NCBI GenBank assembly: GCA_016201275.1
Contig: JACQDB010000113.1
Span: 1 to 50,477 of the forward strand
Length of the DNA stretch: 50,477 bases
Direction of reading: 5' to 3'
From: Acidobacteriota bacterium
Lineage (GTDB): Bacteria > Acidobacteriota > Blastocatellia > UBA7656
Below are positions 25,902 to 35,231 of the stretch, piece after piece. The notes beneath the pieces are model-generated. The model searched no databases. It was given only the letters and a program-made list of their open reading frames with translations, and was not told where the DNA came from. The stretch's first letter is position 1. Each line of letters starts with the position of its first letter. Made by a program: the position numbers and the translations under genes.

Positions 25902-27215
25902 ATGAAGCGATTACCAATCCGACTGCAAGCTTTCCTTTTCCATGTTTCGCTGGCGCTGCTCCTTGCCGCCGTTATGCAAAGCGTGGCGACTCCCGTTACG
26001 GCGCAAGCGGCGCAGAGTCTGGAATGGCAAAACCTGACGCCGGCCACCGGCGCACGGCCTGAAGCGCGGCGCAACGGCGCGGCCATTTACGATCCGGTTG
26101 ACCATCGGCTGGTGGTCTTTGGCGGCACCGGGCAAAATGGTTTGCTCAACGATGTGTGGGCGTTCAATCTCGATACCCTGACGTGGACGCGACTCAATAC
26201 CACGGGAACCGCGCCCGACCCCAGATTGGGACACGATGCCATCTATGACCCGATTGGTCAGCAGATGGTGATTTGGGCAGGCCAGCAAGGCAGCAAATTT
26301 TTCAACGACACCTGGGCTTTGTCGTTACGGACGCTGGAATGGCGCAACCTGTCGCCAACCTCGGGGCGACCGAAAGCGCGTTATGGCTCGGCGGCAGTCT
26401 ATGACCCGGTTGCTCAAAGCCTGGTGCAATTCGCCGGGTTCACCGAAGAAGGTCGGCGGTTTCAAGACACGCAAAATTTCAACCTCGCCTCGCAGAGTTG
26501 GACAGACTTGACCCCGGCAGGCAGCAAACCGGAGATTCGCTGTTTATTGACCGGCGCTTTAGACCGCACCGCACGGCGCATGATTATTTACGGCGGACAG
26601 CGCAATGGGCCGCTCGATGATTTGTGGGCGTATGATTTGGCGTCGCGCAGTTGGACGGAACTCACGCCAGCGTCGCGGCCTGCGGGAAGATTTTTCGCTT
26701 CGAGTTTCGTCAATCGCGAAGGCCGTTTTGTCGTCTTCGGTGGTTCGACGCCAACCGGCAATTCCAATGACAGCTATGCCTTCGATTTTCAAACCGGGCA
26801 ATGGAGTTCGCTTGAGCTTGCTGCGCCGCCATCGGCGCGCAATGGCATGATGAGCGCATACGACGAAGCCGAAGATCGCTTCCTCGTGTTTGGCGGCACC
26901 AGCGACAGCGGCCTCCTCAATGATGTGTGGCAATTGAAAAACACCAAGCCAACGCCGCTGCCGCTGCCGCAAGTCAGCAGCGCTTCCATTGTGGGCAAAG
27001 CGCTGTTTGTATTGGGCGAAAATTTTGCTAACGGCGCAGTGATTTTGGTGGCAGAGCAAGAGCAAGGAACGCGCAACGACGCGCAAAGCCCTGCGACCAT
27101 GTTGATCAGCAAGAAGGGCGGCAAAAAGATCAAGGTGGGTCAAGCGGTGACCATTCAAGTGCGAAATCCGAACGGTGTGGTGTCCGCTGCTTTCAGTTTT
27201 ACACGCCTGGAATGA
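25902..27215 (+). CDS. Secreted kelch-repeat protein
   Basis: The ATG at 25902 after GAGG gives 437 residues with a signal peptide (about 1-34, ending VTAQA). Six kelch units follow, each with the pattern (D/E)xxxxxLVVFGGTGQNGLLNDVWAFN-like strand, then W(T/R)xLxPxxxxPxxR. Clear examples are at about residues 70, 120, 172, 224, 275 and 330, which together would close a beta-propeller. The last 80 residues form an IPT/TIG-like beta domain (ASIVGKALFVLGENFANGAVILV). It is an extracellular or periplasmic binding protein with an unknown ligand, and it has no visible link to menaquinone synthesis. Confidence 0.85.
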   Translation: MKRLPIRLQAFLFHVSLALLLAAVMQSVATPVTAQAAQSLEWQNLTPATGARPEARRNGAAIYDPVDHRLVVFGGTGQNGLLNDVWAFNLDTLTWTRLNTTGTAPDPRLGHDAIYDPIGQQMVIWAGQQGSKFFNDTWALSLRTLEWRNLSPTSGRPKARYGSAAVYDPVAQSLVQFAGFTEEGRRFQDTQNFNLASQSWTDLTPAGSKPEIRCLLTGALDRTARRMIIYGGQRNGPLDDLWAYDLASRSWTELTPASRPAGRFFASSFVNREGRFVVFGGSTPTGNSNDSYAFDFQTGQWSSLELAAPPSARNGMMSAYDEAEDRFLVFGGTSDSGLLNDVWQLKNTKPTPLPLPQVSSASIVGKALFVLGENFANGAVILVAEQEQGTRNDAQSPATMLISKKGGKKIKVGQAVTIQVRNPNGVVSAAFSFTRLE

Positions 27216-27649
27216 GCGGCGCGAGGCCCACAACTGAATGGTTGCCAGATGGCTTCAAGGCAAACCATCAAGCGCCCTTGGGTAAGGGCTGGTCTGTGTG
27301 CCAGCCTTTTTGGTTTCAGACCGCTGCCGCGTAATTTTTCGTAACTATAGTTTTTAAGAAAAATTTTTTCCGGCAAAATCTTCAAAAACCTTGTACGGGC
27401 GACTCTGCGGTGGTCGCCCCTTCTCAAAGATTATAGCGGCTTGCCGAGGTGTGCGATGGGTTGAGAGGCGGTCTGTGACCGCCTCTCAACAAGGTGTCGT
27501 GGTCGCGGACAAATGAAATTCGCTATAAGGGATTCCAAGAAGCGGCGACCCCCGCAGAGTCGCCCGTAGCTGACGTGCCTGAATTTTGCCATCGCCGTGA
27601 TTTCATCAACCCCTTTCTTGCTGCGCCTCTGCTGGCTACAATAGCCTTG
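27216..27649. repeat. Triple-nested palindromic structure in a gene-free gap
   Basis: Outer arms of 25 bp (27394-27418 and 27544-27568, one mismatch, beginning TACGGGCGACTCTGCGG) enclose TTATAGCG (27431-27438) and CGCTATAA (27521-27528). These enclose TTGAGAGGCGGTC-TGT-GACCGCCTCTCAA (27461-27489), a perfect 13-bp stem with a 3-nt loop. The outer arms belong to the TACGGGCGACC family. No gene is seen in the gap. Confidence 0.8.
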
Positions 27650-28261
27650 GTGAAATCAATAACCATAGGAATCAGCGGAGCCAGCGGCGTCATTTACGCC
27701 CAGCGTTTGTTGCTGCAGTTGGAGGCCAGCGCGGAAGTCGGTCGCATTAATCTGGTCATCAGCGGCCCGGCGCGGCGTGTGATGAGCGATGAACTGAACC
27801 TCACCGCCACCACTGACGAAGACTTGTTGGCGCAACTCATCGGTCGTGCTTCGACCAAAACCGTTTTTTTTCATGCGGGCGACATTGGTGCAGCTATCGC
27901 TTCCGGCTCTTATCCGGTTGACGCGATGGTGATCGTTCCCTGTTCGGCGGCAACGCTCGGCGTGTTGGCATCTGGCGCGGCGCGCAATCTGTTGCATCGC
28001 GCTGCCGATGTCTGTTTGAAAGAAGAACGCCGTTTGATTCTTGTGCTGCGCGAAACTCCGCTGTCGTTGATTCATCTGGAAAATATGCTGACCCTGAAAA
28101 AAGCCGGAGCCATGATCGTTCCGGCGATGCCCGCTTTTTATCACAAGCCTGCGAACCTTGACGCCCTGGTTGATCATTTCGTTTATCGCCTCATGGATCA
28201 TCTGGGATTGCAGCATTCGAGCGCTACGGTCTGGCACGGCGATGTGATGAAAGTGGAATAA
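27650..28261 (+). CDS. ubiX: UbiX-type flavin prenyltransferase
   Basis: I chose the GTG at 27650 (VKSITIGISGASGVIYAQRLL) because the family N-terminus begins exactly there; the frame upstream reads repeat sequence. The product has 203 residues, typical for UbiX. It shows GISGASG at 8-14 (flavin phosphate loop), the central strand AMVIVPCSAATLGVLASG, and the C-terminal Arg/Glu motifs RRLILVLRETPLSLIHLENM and PAMPAFYHKP. The enzyme prenylates FMN for the cofactor of UbiD-type decarboxylases. With the UbiA-type gene 1.6 kb on, it fits the last steps of futalosine menaquinone synthesis. No ubiD homologue lies in the window. Confidence 0.9.
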   Translation: MKSITIGISGASGVIYAQRLLLQLEASAEVGRINLVISGPARRVMSDELNLTATTDEDLLAQLIGRASTKTVFFHAGDIGAAIASGSYPVDAMVIVPCSAATLGVLASGAARNLLHRAADVCLKEERRLILVLRETPLSLIHLENMLTLKKAGAMIVPAMPAFYHKPANLDALVDHFVYRLMDHLGLQHSSATVWHGDVMKVE

Positions 28262-28349
28262 AGAAGTGGGGAGTAGGGGAGACAGGGTGGCTGACTCCTG
28301 ATTGCAGATTTTCGATGGGGAGCGCGTGATTCAAAATCTGGTGAGGACA

Positions 28350-28901
28350 ATGACGACGATGGAACATCATGAGTTTAATCTGAACGATGCGTTGGCGATG
28401 CTTGAGCGCACACCTGCAAGTCTGAGCGCCTGGCTTGATGGTTTGCCGGAGACCTGGGTACGAGCTACGGAAGGCGGGGGCAGTTGGTCGCCATACGATG
28501 TGATCGGCCACCTTATACATGGCGAGCATACCGATTGGCTACCGCGAGCGCGCCACATCATGAAGGGCGAGACGCGACCGTTTGAATCGTTTGACCGCAT
28601 GGCTCAGTTTAGTGCAAGCGAGGGCAAAAGCCTGCGTGAACTATTGGCGAACTTCGCCCAGGCGCGGCGCGAAAGCATCGCGGCGTTGGTCGAGATGAAG
28701 TTGACCGCCGCTGATTTGAGTCGCAAAGGCCAACATCCTGAACTGGGCGAAGTGTCGCTTGGGCAATTGCTGGCGACCTGGGTGGTACACGACTTAGACC
28801 ATGTGGCACAGATAGCGCGGACGATGGCGAAAGTATATACCCAGGCGACCGGCCCTTGGAGCGCCTATCTGTCGGTCTTGCGCGACCGACAACCCAAGTG
28901 A
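28350..28901 (+). CDS. DinB-family four-helix protein
   Basis: The ATG at 28350 follows GGTGAGG at good spacing and gives 183 residues. The fold pattern is DinB-like: metal ligands His in DVIGHLIHGEHTDW and His in VVHDLDHVAQIAR, with a polar helical bundle between. DinB/YfiT members are metal-dependent and some are thiol-S-transferases that use bacillithiol or mycothiol; most have unknown substrates. A YpdA-like gene elsewhere in the window makes a bacillithiol link possible but unproved. It lies 89 bp after ubiX and 55 bp before the epimerase gene. Confidence 0.85.
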   Translation: MTTMEHHEFNLNDALAMLERTPASLSAWLDGLPETWVRATEGGGSWSPYDVIGHLIHGEHTDWLPRARHIMKGETRPFESFDRMAQFSASEGKSLRELLANFAQARRESIAALVEMKLTAADLSRKGQHPELGEVSLGQLLATWVVHDLDHVAQIARTMAKVYTQATGPWSAYLSVLRDRQPK

Positions 28902-28956
28902 GCGTCAACGACGGCACGGGCGAATTTGCCGTTGCATTAAAATCGAGGAAAGCGCA

Positions 28957-29913
28957 ATGAAAGTGGTCATCCCCGGTGGTTCAGGACAAGTTGGCGCAGT
29001 GCTTGCCAGAGCCTTTCAAGGCAAAGGTCACGAAGTCGTGGTCTTGAGCCGCAAGCCGGAACGTGCCGCGTGGCGCGTCGTCGGTTGGGATGCCGAAAAT
29101 CCGGGAGATTGGGTTGCGGAAATTGATGGCGCAGATGTGGTCATCAATCTGGCGGGGCGCAGCGTCAACTGCCGTTACAATGAAACGAATCGGCGGCTTA
29201 TCAAAGAGTCGCGCATACACTCAACGAAGGTCGTAGGCGAAGCAATTGCCCACGCTTCGCGTCCGCCGCGCCTGTGGTTACAAGCGAGCACGGCGACCAT
29301 TTATGCACATCGCTATGACGCGCCCAATGATGAAGCAAACGGCATTATCGGCGGCGATGAAGCGAATGCGCCCGACACCTGGCGCTTCAGTATTGATGTA
29401 GCGACGGCGTGGGAGCAGATGGCAAATGCAGCCCTGGTGCCGCACACGCGCAAGGTGTTGATGCGTTCGGCGCTGACCTTGAGTCCTGATCGCGGCGGCA
29501 TCTTTGATGTGTTGATGGGCTTGACGCGGCGCGGTCTGGGCGGTCGCGCAGGCGATGGCAAACAGTACATTTCGTGGATACACGATGAGGATTTTGTACG
29601 CGCCGTTTTCTGGTTGAGCGATCACGAAGAGTTTGCGGGAGCCGTGAACCTTGCCGCGCCGCAGCCTTTGCCCAATGCCGAGTTCATGCGAATTTTGCGC
29701 GATGCGGCAGGCGTGGCAATCGGCCTTCCGGCAACCCGTTGGCTGGTGGAAATCGGTGCAATCTTTTTGCGAACCGAAAGCGAATTGCTGTTGAAGAGTC
29801 GGCGGGTCGTTCCACAGAGATTGCTCGATGCCGGGTTCACCTTTCGGTTTCCGACCTGGGCGCAGGCTTCGCGGGATTTATGCGAGCGCTGGCGACAGAT
29901 GAGAGTGCAGTGA
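28957..29913 (+). CDS. TIGR01777-type NAD-dependent epimerase/dehydratase
   Basis: The product has 318 residues with the nucleotide loop [14 protein letters not shown] (residues 7-20). It has [24 protein letters not shown] in the region conserved in this SDR subfamily (YfcH-like), and a C-terminal DUF1731-like segment with [18 protein letters not shown]. The catalytic Tyr of classic SDRs is poorly conserved in this family. The true reaction is unknown, although members often sit near cell-envelope genes. ATG at 28957 follows GAGGAAAGCGCA. The stop overlaps the next start by one base (TGATG), so it is translationally coupled to the prenyltransferase gene. Confidence 0.88.
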   Translation: MKVVIPGGSGQVGAVLARAFQGKGHEVVVLSRKPERAAWRVVGWDAENPGDWVAEIDGADVVINLAGRSVNCRYNETNRRLIKESRIHSTKVVGEAIAHASRPPRLWLQASTATIYAHRYDAPNDEANGIIGGDEANAPDTWRFSIDVATAWEQMANAALVPHTRKVLMRSALTLSPDRGGIFDVLMGLTRRGLGGRAGDGKQYISWIHDEDFVRAVFWLSDHEEFAGAVNLAAPQPLPNAEFMRILRDAAGVAIGLPATRWLVEIGAIFLRTESELLLKSRRVVPQRLLDAGFTFRFPTWAQASRDLCERWRQMRVQ

Positions 29914-30800
29914 TGATGAGTTTTACACAGCGATTAAAAATTACCTTCGAGATGATCAAGATCGAGCATACGCTCTTTGCTTTGCCGTTTGCGTTTTTGG
30001 GCGCGGCGCTCGCGGCGCGTGAAGTGCCGCCGCAAAGCGCGAGTTTCTGGCTAGGCAAACTGCTATGGATTACGCTGGCGATGGTCGGAGCGCGGTCGGC
30101 GGCGATGACGTTCAATCGCATAGCCGACCGCGATTTTGACGCTGCAAATCCGCGCACCGCTATGCGGGCTTTACCGGCGGGGCTTTTGGATTTGCGCTTC
30201 GCCTGGATTTTTACTATTGCCTCCGCGTTGCTCTTTTTCGTCGCTGCTTCGCAACTCAATCAACGGACGCTTATATTGTCGCCGGTGGCACTTGGCTCGG
30301 TGCTGGCCTATTCATATTTCAAACGCTTCTCGTCGTTGTCGCATTTATTTTTAGGCTGGTGTCTTTCGATAGCGCCCTCGGGCGCGTGGATTGCCATCAC
30401 CGGCAAACTCACTGTGGTGCCGTTTCTGCTTTCGCTGGCGGTGATGTTGTGGACTGGTGGCTTCGATATTATTTACGCCTGTCAGGATTATGAATTTGAT
30501 AAAGGCGTGGGCTTGAATTCGATACCGCAACGCTTCGGCATCGCCCCAGCCTTATGGATTGCTCGCTCGATACACGCCTTGATGTTCGTCATTTTACTGT
30601 TCTTCTTTTATCAAGCGCAGCTCGGTTGGTTAGGCTTGGTCGGTGTGCTGGCCACCGGCGCGCTGCTGTTGTATCAACACCGCATCGTTAAGGCTAACGA
30701 TTTATCCCGCCTCAATGCCGCGTTCTTTACCACCAATGCTGTGGTCAGCGTCATCCTCTTTGTGACGATGGCAACGGACGCGCTTCTCCTGCACAGATAA
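29913..30800 (+). CDS. mqnP: UbiA-type prenyltransferase, MqnP-like
   Basis: The ATG at 29913 overlaps the upstream stop and gives 295 residues with about eight membrane helices. The two Asp-rich motifs are [15 protein letters not shown] and [14 protein letters not shown]. The N-terminus [25 protein letters not shown] is the signature of the TIGR01475-like branch annotated as MqnP. That branch prenylates the naphthoate precursor in the futalosine pathway, whereas MenA/UbiA differ there. It would sit in the inner membrane with its active site on the cytoplasmic side. The pathway assignment is an inference from family and neighbours. Confidence 0.85.
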   Translation: MMSFTQRLKITFEMIKIEHTLFALPFAFLGAALAAREVPPQSASFWLGKLLWITLAMVGARSAAMTFNRIADRDFDAANPRTAMRALPAGLLDLRFAWIFTIASALLFFVAASQLNQRTLILSPVALGSVLAYSYFKRFSSLSHLFLGWCLSIAPSGAWIAITGKLTVVPFLLSLAVMLWTGGFDIIYACQDYEFDKGVGLNSIPQRFGIAPALWIARSIHALMFVILLFFFYQAQLGWLGLVGVLATGALLLYQHRIVKANDLSRLNAAFFTTNAVVSVILFVTMATDALLLHR

Positions 30801-31240
30801 TGTCGTCACCCTACGCAGCAAGGCAAAAGTAAACAAGCAAAGACCACGGCTTGTACGGCGGCGGCGCATCAAACCGATAGGCGCGGATTCTTCGTCCTCA
30901 TCTGCTGCATCCGTACAAGCGTCTGGAAATGCACACCTACGAATTCGCCTGCATGATTTTTTGTAGATTTACGTTGCTCTAGCCGGAACTTTGCTGATCG
31001 CTTGCTCGACAACAGCGAAGATGGTTGGCATGATGATGCTCATCCATTGGAACTGGCCGTCAGGGTTGCGGGAATTGATAATCGAATGTCCATTGGCGTA
31101 GCGGCAGTCTTATGGTCGCGTCAACGAGTCGAACCGGTCAGCACCAGGGAGAGAAAAAGTTTGCATACATGAAAAAGTTGTACGGCGCAGCGCACCAAGC
31201 TGCGCCAGCTGTATAACTCGTTCATGGAACGTCAGCACAA
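30801..31240. other. Gene-free stretch with a hairpin and a short coding-like relic
   Basis: GGCGCAGC (31184-31191) pairs with GCTGCGCC (31199-31206) around a 7-nt loop, 35 nt before the SDR start, where it could act in the mRNA leader. On the minus strand, 30969-31109 reads 46 codons between two stops with protein-like composition (SIINSRNPDGQFQWM), possibly a gene fragment. Otherwise I see nothing. Confidence 0.4.
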
Positions 31241-32035
31241 ATGAAAAATAGAAAACCCATTGCATGGATTACCGGCGCGAGTCGCGGCATCGGACGCGGC
31301 ATCGCCATTGAACTGGCAAAACACGGCTACGACATAGCCGGTTCGGCGCGCGCTTTCGATGCCGCCAATTACACCAGCGGCCTGGGCGAAGTCCAACGTC
31401 GCGTCGAAGAACTCGGTGCGGTCTTTCTGCCCTTGCGGGGCGATGTTGCCCAACTCGCCGACCACGAGCGTATGCTTGGCGAAGTGCTGAAAAAATTCGG
31501 GCAGCTTGATCTGTTGGTCAACAACGCGGGGGTGGCTCCGGAACAACGTCTGGACGTTTTGGAAACGACCCCCACAAGTTTTGATCACGTCTTGTCTATC
31601 AATCTGCGCGGCACTTTCTTTTTGACGCAGCGCATCGCCGCGCAGATGATTGCTCAACAACGCCAGCATCCCGAAAGCCGCGCCCAGATCGTTTTTGTCA
31701 CCTCGGTTTCGGCTTATATGGCATCGCCGTCACGCGCCGAATACTGTTTATCGAAAGCCGGTTTGAGTATGGCGGCGGCGATCTTTGCCGAGCGCCTGGC
31801 GGAATTCGGCATCAATGTTTATGAAGTGCGCCCCGGCATTATTAAAACCGATATGACTGCGCTGGTGGAAAGCAAGTACGACCGCCTGATCGGCGAAGGC
31901 TTGATCCCGCAAGGTCGTTGGGGACTTCCCGAAGACGTGGGCAAAGCGGTGGTCGCGCTGGTGCGTGGCGCGTTCGCTTATTCAACCGGCATGGTCGTCG
32001 AAGTCAGCGGCGGCATGAACATCAGAAAATTGTAA
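31241..32035 (+). CDS. SDR oxidoreductase, FabG/KduD-like
   Basis: The product has 264 residues with the classical SDR set: TGASRGIG (11-18), NNAG (near 94), a Ser in FVTSVSAY, and the YxxxK pair in EYCLSKAG. The C-terminal GRWGLPEDVGKAVVALVRG and STGMVVEVSGGMNI are typical. It is annotated as 3-ketoacyl-ACP reductase by habit. Next to a GH88 enzyme, 45 bp downstream, an uronate-type substrate (as for KduD) is more likely (inference). There is no strong ribosome site before the ATG. Confidence 0.88.
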   Translation: MKNRKPIAWITGASRGIGRGIAIELAKHGYDIAGSARAFDAANYTSGLGEVQRRVEELGAVFLPLRGDVAQLADHERMLGEVLKKFGQLDLLVNNAGVAPEQRLDVLETTPTSFDHVLSINLRGTFFLTQRIAAQMIAQQRQHPESRAQIVFVTSVSAYMASPSRAEYCLSKAGLSMAAAIFAERLAEFGINVYEVRPGIIKTDMTALVESKYDRLIGEGLIPQGRWGLPEDVGKAVVALVRGAFAYSTGMVVEVSGGMNIRKL

Positions 32036-32080
32036 GCGCCGCGCCCACGGCGCTGTCGCATGGGAAAGCGTAATCTCACC

Positions 32081-33283
32081 ATGAAAATTAATTCAGACCT
32101 CGAAGTAAGCGGCTTGCGCGCTGCGCTTGAACAGGCGTTCGATTTTGGCCTTCGCCAGTTGGCCGGGATGATGAAGCAATGGCCTTGCGATAAAGCCGCG
32201 CCGATCTACACAGACAACGGCGTGTGGACGCGCCCCGCATATATGTGGACGGATTGGTGTCCCGGTTTTTATGCCGGCATGATGTGGCTGGCCTGCGAAC
32301 GCACCGGCGAACCCTTTTGGCGACAAGCCGCCGAACAATACACCCGTGCGCTCGAAGGGCGAAAGTTCGACCGCGAGGTTCACGACCTAGGCTTTATTTT
32401 CATGTCAACGGCGGATCGCTGGTATCGCCTGCTGGGCGACGACGACCCGACCCGTCAAGGGTTGAAAGACCTCTTGATTACGGCGGGAACCATTCAATCG
32501 TTTCGCTGGAAAGCCAGCGGCGAAGACCACTACATCTATTCCTTTCACGGGCCGCAATCGTTATTCATAGACATTATGATGAACATACGTTTGTTGTTTC
32601 GCGCGCACCAACTGGGCGCGAGCCGCGAGTTGTACGACAAAGCCACGACTCATGCGCGCACGACGGAAAAATATTTGGTGCAAAAATCCGGCGCACGTTT
32701 GATGGACACCGATGGCGCAGTCATTCACGAAGCGATCTTCAATCCAGAGCGCGGCGAGTTTCGCAATCTCTCTACACAGCAAGGCTATTCGCCCTTCACC
32801 TGTTGGGCGCGTGGTCTGGCGTGGGCGATGTACGGGTTTACGGATACCTATCTGTTTACCGGCGAGCGATTTTTTCTGGAGACCGCCGAACGCTGCGCCG
32901 CTTATTATTTGACCAACACGCCTGATGACGGCGTGCCGTTCTGGGATTATGGCGCGCCTGCTATTCCCCGCGAACCGCTGGACAGTTCCGCCGCCGCGAT
33001 TGTCGCTGGCGCGTTGTGGAAATTGCAGGGCATAGCAGAAACACGCGGCGACGCGAAGACTTATCGGCAGGCAGCCTTGACGATTCTTGCGACCTTGACG
33101 AGCGACGAATTTACCGGCGCGAAGGCTGCCGCTTATGAAGGGATTTTGCGGCACGGCGTTTATCATCGCCCGATGAATTGGGGCGTAGATGAATCGGTCA
33201 TGTGGGGCGATTACTTTTTTATGGAAGCCCTGCACATGGTGTTGAGCGAAGTAACCGTAGAGCGCAGCGGCAGCGCGAACTGA
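32081..33283 (+). CDS. GH88-family unsaturated glucuronyl hydrolase
   Basis: I start at the ATG at 32081 (an ATG at 32060 is also in frame). The product has about 400 residues of an (alpha/alpha)6 barrel. Family features are DWCPGFYAGMMWLACERTGEP, DTDGAVIHEAIF, FTCWARGLAWAMYGF, DSSAAAIVAGALWKL and NWGVDESVMWGDYFFMEALHM near the end. The Asp in DTDG and that in the last phrase match the catalytic region of GH88. It hydrates the double bond of unsaturated uronic acids released by polysaccharide lyases. There is no signal peptide, so the disaccharide is imported first. It forms a small operon with the SDR gene. Confidence 0.9.
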   Translation: MKINSDLEVSGLRAALEQAFDFGLRQLAGMMKQWPCDKAAPIYTDNGVWTRPAYMWTDWCPGFYAGMMWLACERTGEPFWRQAAEQYTRALEGRKFDREVHDLGFIFMSTADRWYRLLGDDDPTRQGLKDLLITAGTIQSFRWKASGEDHYIYSFHGPQSLFIDIMMNIRLLFRAHQLGASRELYDKATTHARTTEKYLVQKSGARLMDTDGAVIHEAIFNPERGEFRNLSTQQGYSPFTCWARGLAWAMYGFTDTYLFTGERFFLETAERCAAYYLTNTPDDGVPFWDYGAPAIPREPLDSSAAAIVAGALWKLQGIAETRGDAKTYRQAALTILATLTSDEFTGAKAAAYEGILRHGVYHRPMNWGVDESVMWGDYFFMEALHMVLSEVTVERSGSAN

Positions 33284-33508
33284 GGCAGGCGCAATCAAGG
33301 CGCGAGGCGCAATGCGGCAGGGCGAGCCGTTGATTGGCGAAGGCGCGAGGCTCGCTGCATCTGTACAATCCGCCGGGAAGTTACACACGAATTCATCACC
33401 TAGATTTCCCGTCGCCTGTTTATGCAACCCTTGTCGAACCCTTGCCAGACCCTGGAAGCCACCAAGTGAAAAGCCTCTGCCCCTTGATTATCAACGCCGA
33501 CAAGTCAT

Positions 33509-33533
33509 AAAAAGCCCGATTTTATTGGCTGTT
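33509..33533 (-). terminator. Weak terminator-like hairpin after the D-aminoacylase-like gene
   Basis: On the minus strand, AGCC and GGCT pair around AATAAAATCG, followed by TTTTTATG. The stem is short (4-5 bp), so this is only a possible terminator, 25-45 nt past the stop at 33556. Confidence 0.3.
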
Positions 33534-33555
33534 TGGAATATTTTTCAAATGCGCC

Positions 33556-35175
33556 TCAAGCGCTTGAGCGAACGGCAATGCCGCTGCCGGGTTGATATTG
33601 GGCGTCGCCTTCGATGAGCAAGCGGCCTTCGACAATCACATACTCTATGCCTGTCGGATACTGCTTGGAGTTTTCAAAGGTCGCACAATCCATCACGCGC
33701 TCGGCATCAAAGATGACAAGATTCGCTCGCGCTCCGGTGCGAAGTTGCCCGTACTCTTTCAAGCGAAAGGTCTGTGCCGCCAGGCCGGATAATTTATGCA
33801 CCGCTTCTTCGAGCGTCAATAAATTCAACTCGCGGACATAGCGCCCCAGTATGCGCGGGTAGGTTCCATAAGCGCGTGGATGCGGCTTGCCGCCGAGCAA
33901 GCCATCGGTGCAGGCATTGACATACGGCTGGCGCAAAATCTTCTGCACCACTTCTTCCGATTGACTGAACGAAATCATGCCAACGCCCATGCGCTCTTCG
34001 GCAAGTAAAGCGAAAGCGAAATCCACCACTTCGGCTTCGCTGAGGTGGTCGCGTTGCCATTTCAGTTGGGCCGCCTCGGCGAGATTTTTGCCTAGGTATT
34101 CCGGCGACCGGCCTGAAGGAATATCCGCTATGATGATGCCTTCGGCTCCCGACCATTTCCAGAAGTTGTCCCAATCGGCACGCGAACGATCAAGCATAAG
34201 GGTTCGCATACGGGCGCGTTCTGCGGCGCTGGCCAAGCGCGTAAGCGTCGCTTCGACGCCGCCCGCGTGCGCCCACGGCGGCAAAATTGCGCCCATCATA
34301 GTTGACCCGGCGATGTATGGATATTGATCTGCGGTCAAACGCATACCGTCGGTCTGGGCTTGATGAATCATCGCCAGCACGGCATCAATCTTTGCCCAAT
34401 TGTCGCGCCCTGCGGCTTTGAAGTGACTGAGGTGAACGCGCACGCCTGAATGTTTGCCTATGGCAATCATCTCGGCGACGGCGTCTTCCAGATAATCGCT
34501 CTCGCTTCGCATATGGGCGACGAATACACCATCGAATTCGGCGACGGTCTGGCACAGAGCAATCAATTCGGCGGTGTCGGCAAAACAACAGGGCGGATAA
34601 ATCAAGCCAGTAGATAATCCCAACGCGCCTTCGCGCATGGCCTGCCGGATCAGGTTTTGCATAACGCGGATTTCATCGGGCGTCGCCAAGCGGTCTTCCA
34701 TTCCCAAGGCGTGCAGCCGCACCGCGCCGTGCGGAATCAGGTAAGCGCAATCCACCGACGGTTGCGTCCGCTCAATCGCGCTCAGATATTCACCGACCGA
34801 TTCCCAGTCCCATTCTTTTTCGTGGCGACCGAGCAAACCGGCCAGTTGTTGCGCCATCTGTGGCCGGTCGGCAGCGCGAATCGGGGCCACCGATATGCCG
34901 TCTTGTCCAAAGATTTCCAAGGTAATGCCTTGACGAATCTTCATGGGCAATTGCGGCTCGGACAAGACGCGCAAATCGGAATGACTGTGCGTGTCTATGA
35001 AACCGGGAGCAATCATCAAGCCTGTACAATCCAGTTCATCAGCGGCGATGAGCGTCCCCGGCGCATCAATGGAGGCGATGTAATTATCAACGATGGCCAG
35101 GTCGGCGAAAAAACGCGGACGACCGGTGCCGTCAAGTAGGGTTCCATTTTTCAGTACCAAATGAGGTGTTTTCAT
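33556..35175 (-). CDS. N-acyl-D-amino-acid deacylase-like amidohydrolase
   Basis: The 539-residue protein opens with the sheet KNGTLLDGTGRPRF and then HSHSD, the HxH metal pair (in PGFIDTHSHSDLRV). Later ligands are His in VAHMRSESDY, His in HLSHFKAAGRDN, and Asp in VNACTDGLLGG. The C-terminal sheet (LVIFDAERV) is typical of D-aminoacylases. In the best-studied members a Cys in GNCG holds the main zinc; here the equivalent phrase is FGQDGIS, with Asp, so metal binding may differ and the substrate is uncertain. It could recycle D-amino acids from peptidoglycan. It is divergent from the LLM gene. Confidence 0.87.
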   Translation of the reverse strand: MKTPHLVLKNGTLLDGTGRPRFFADLAIVDNYIASIDAPGTLIAADELDCTGLMIAPGFIDTHSHSDLRVLSEPQLPMKIRQGITLEIFGQDGISVAPIRAADRPQMAQQLAGLLGRHEKEWDWESVGEYLSAIERTQPSVDCAYLIPHGAVRLHALGMEDRLATPDEIRVMQNLIRQAMREGALGLSTGLIYPPCCFADTAELIALCQTVAEFDGVFVAHMRSESDYLEDAVAEMIAIGKHSGVRVHLSHFKAAGRDNWAKIDAVLAMIHQAQTDGMRLTADQYPYIAGSTMMGAILPPWAHAGGVEATLTRLASAAERARMRTLMLDRSRADWDNFWKWSGAEGIIIADIPSGRSPEYLGKNLAEAAQLKWQRDHLSEAEVVDFAFALLAEERMGVGMISFSQSEEVVQKILRQPYVNACTDGLLGGKPHPRAYGTYPRILGRYVRELNLLTLEEAVHKLSGLAAQTFRLKEYGQLRTGARANLVIFDAERVMDCATFENSKQYPTGIEYVIVEGRLLIEGDAQYQPGSGIAVRSSA

Positions 35176-35207
35176 AGTTGCATCAACTTATCCCAGGCAA
35201 TGCTTTG

Positions 35208-35231
35208 TTGACCGGCAGTCTATTGTATAAT
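35208..35231 (+). promoter_or_regulatory. Possible promoter before the LLM gene
   Basis: TTGACC (35208) and a perfect TATAAT (35226) stand 12 nt apart, much less than the usual 17. Only the -10 box is convincing. It would lead into the LLM gene 160 bp downstream. Confidence 0.3.

Noticed and set aside
30801-31240. tRNA or small stable RNA in the gap
   Set aside because: No TTCGA-type T-loop, acceptor pairing or cloverleaf could be found here or in the other gaps.
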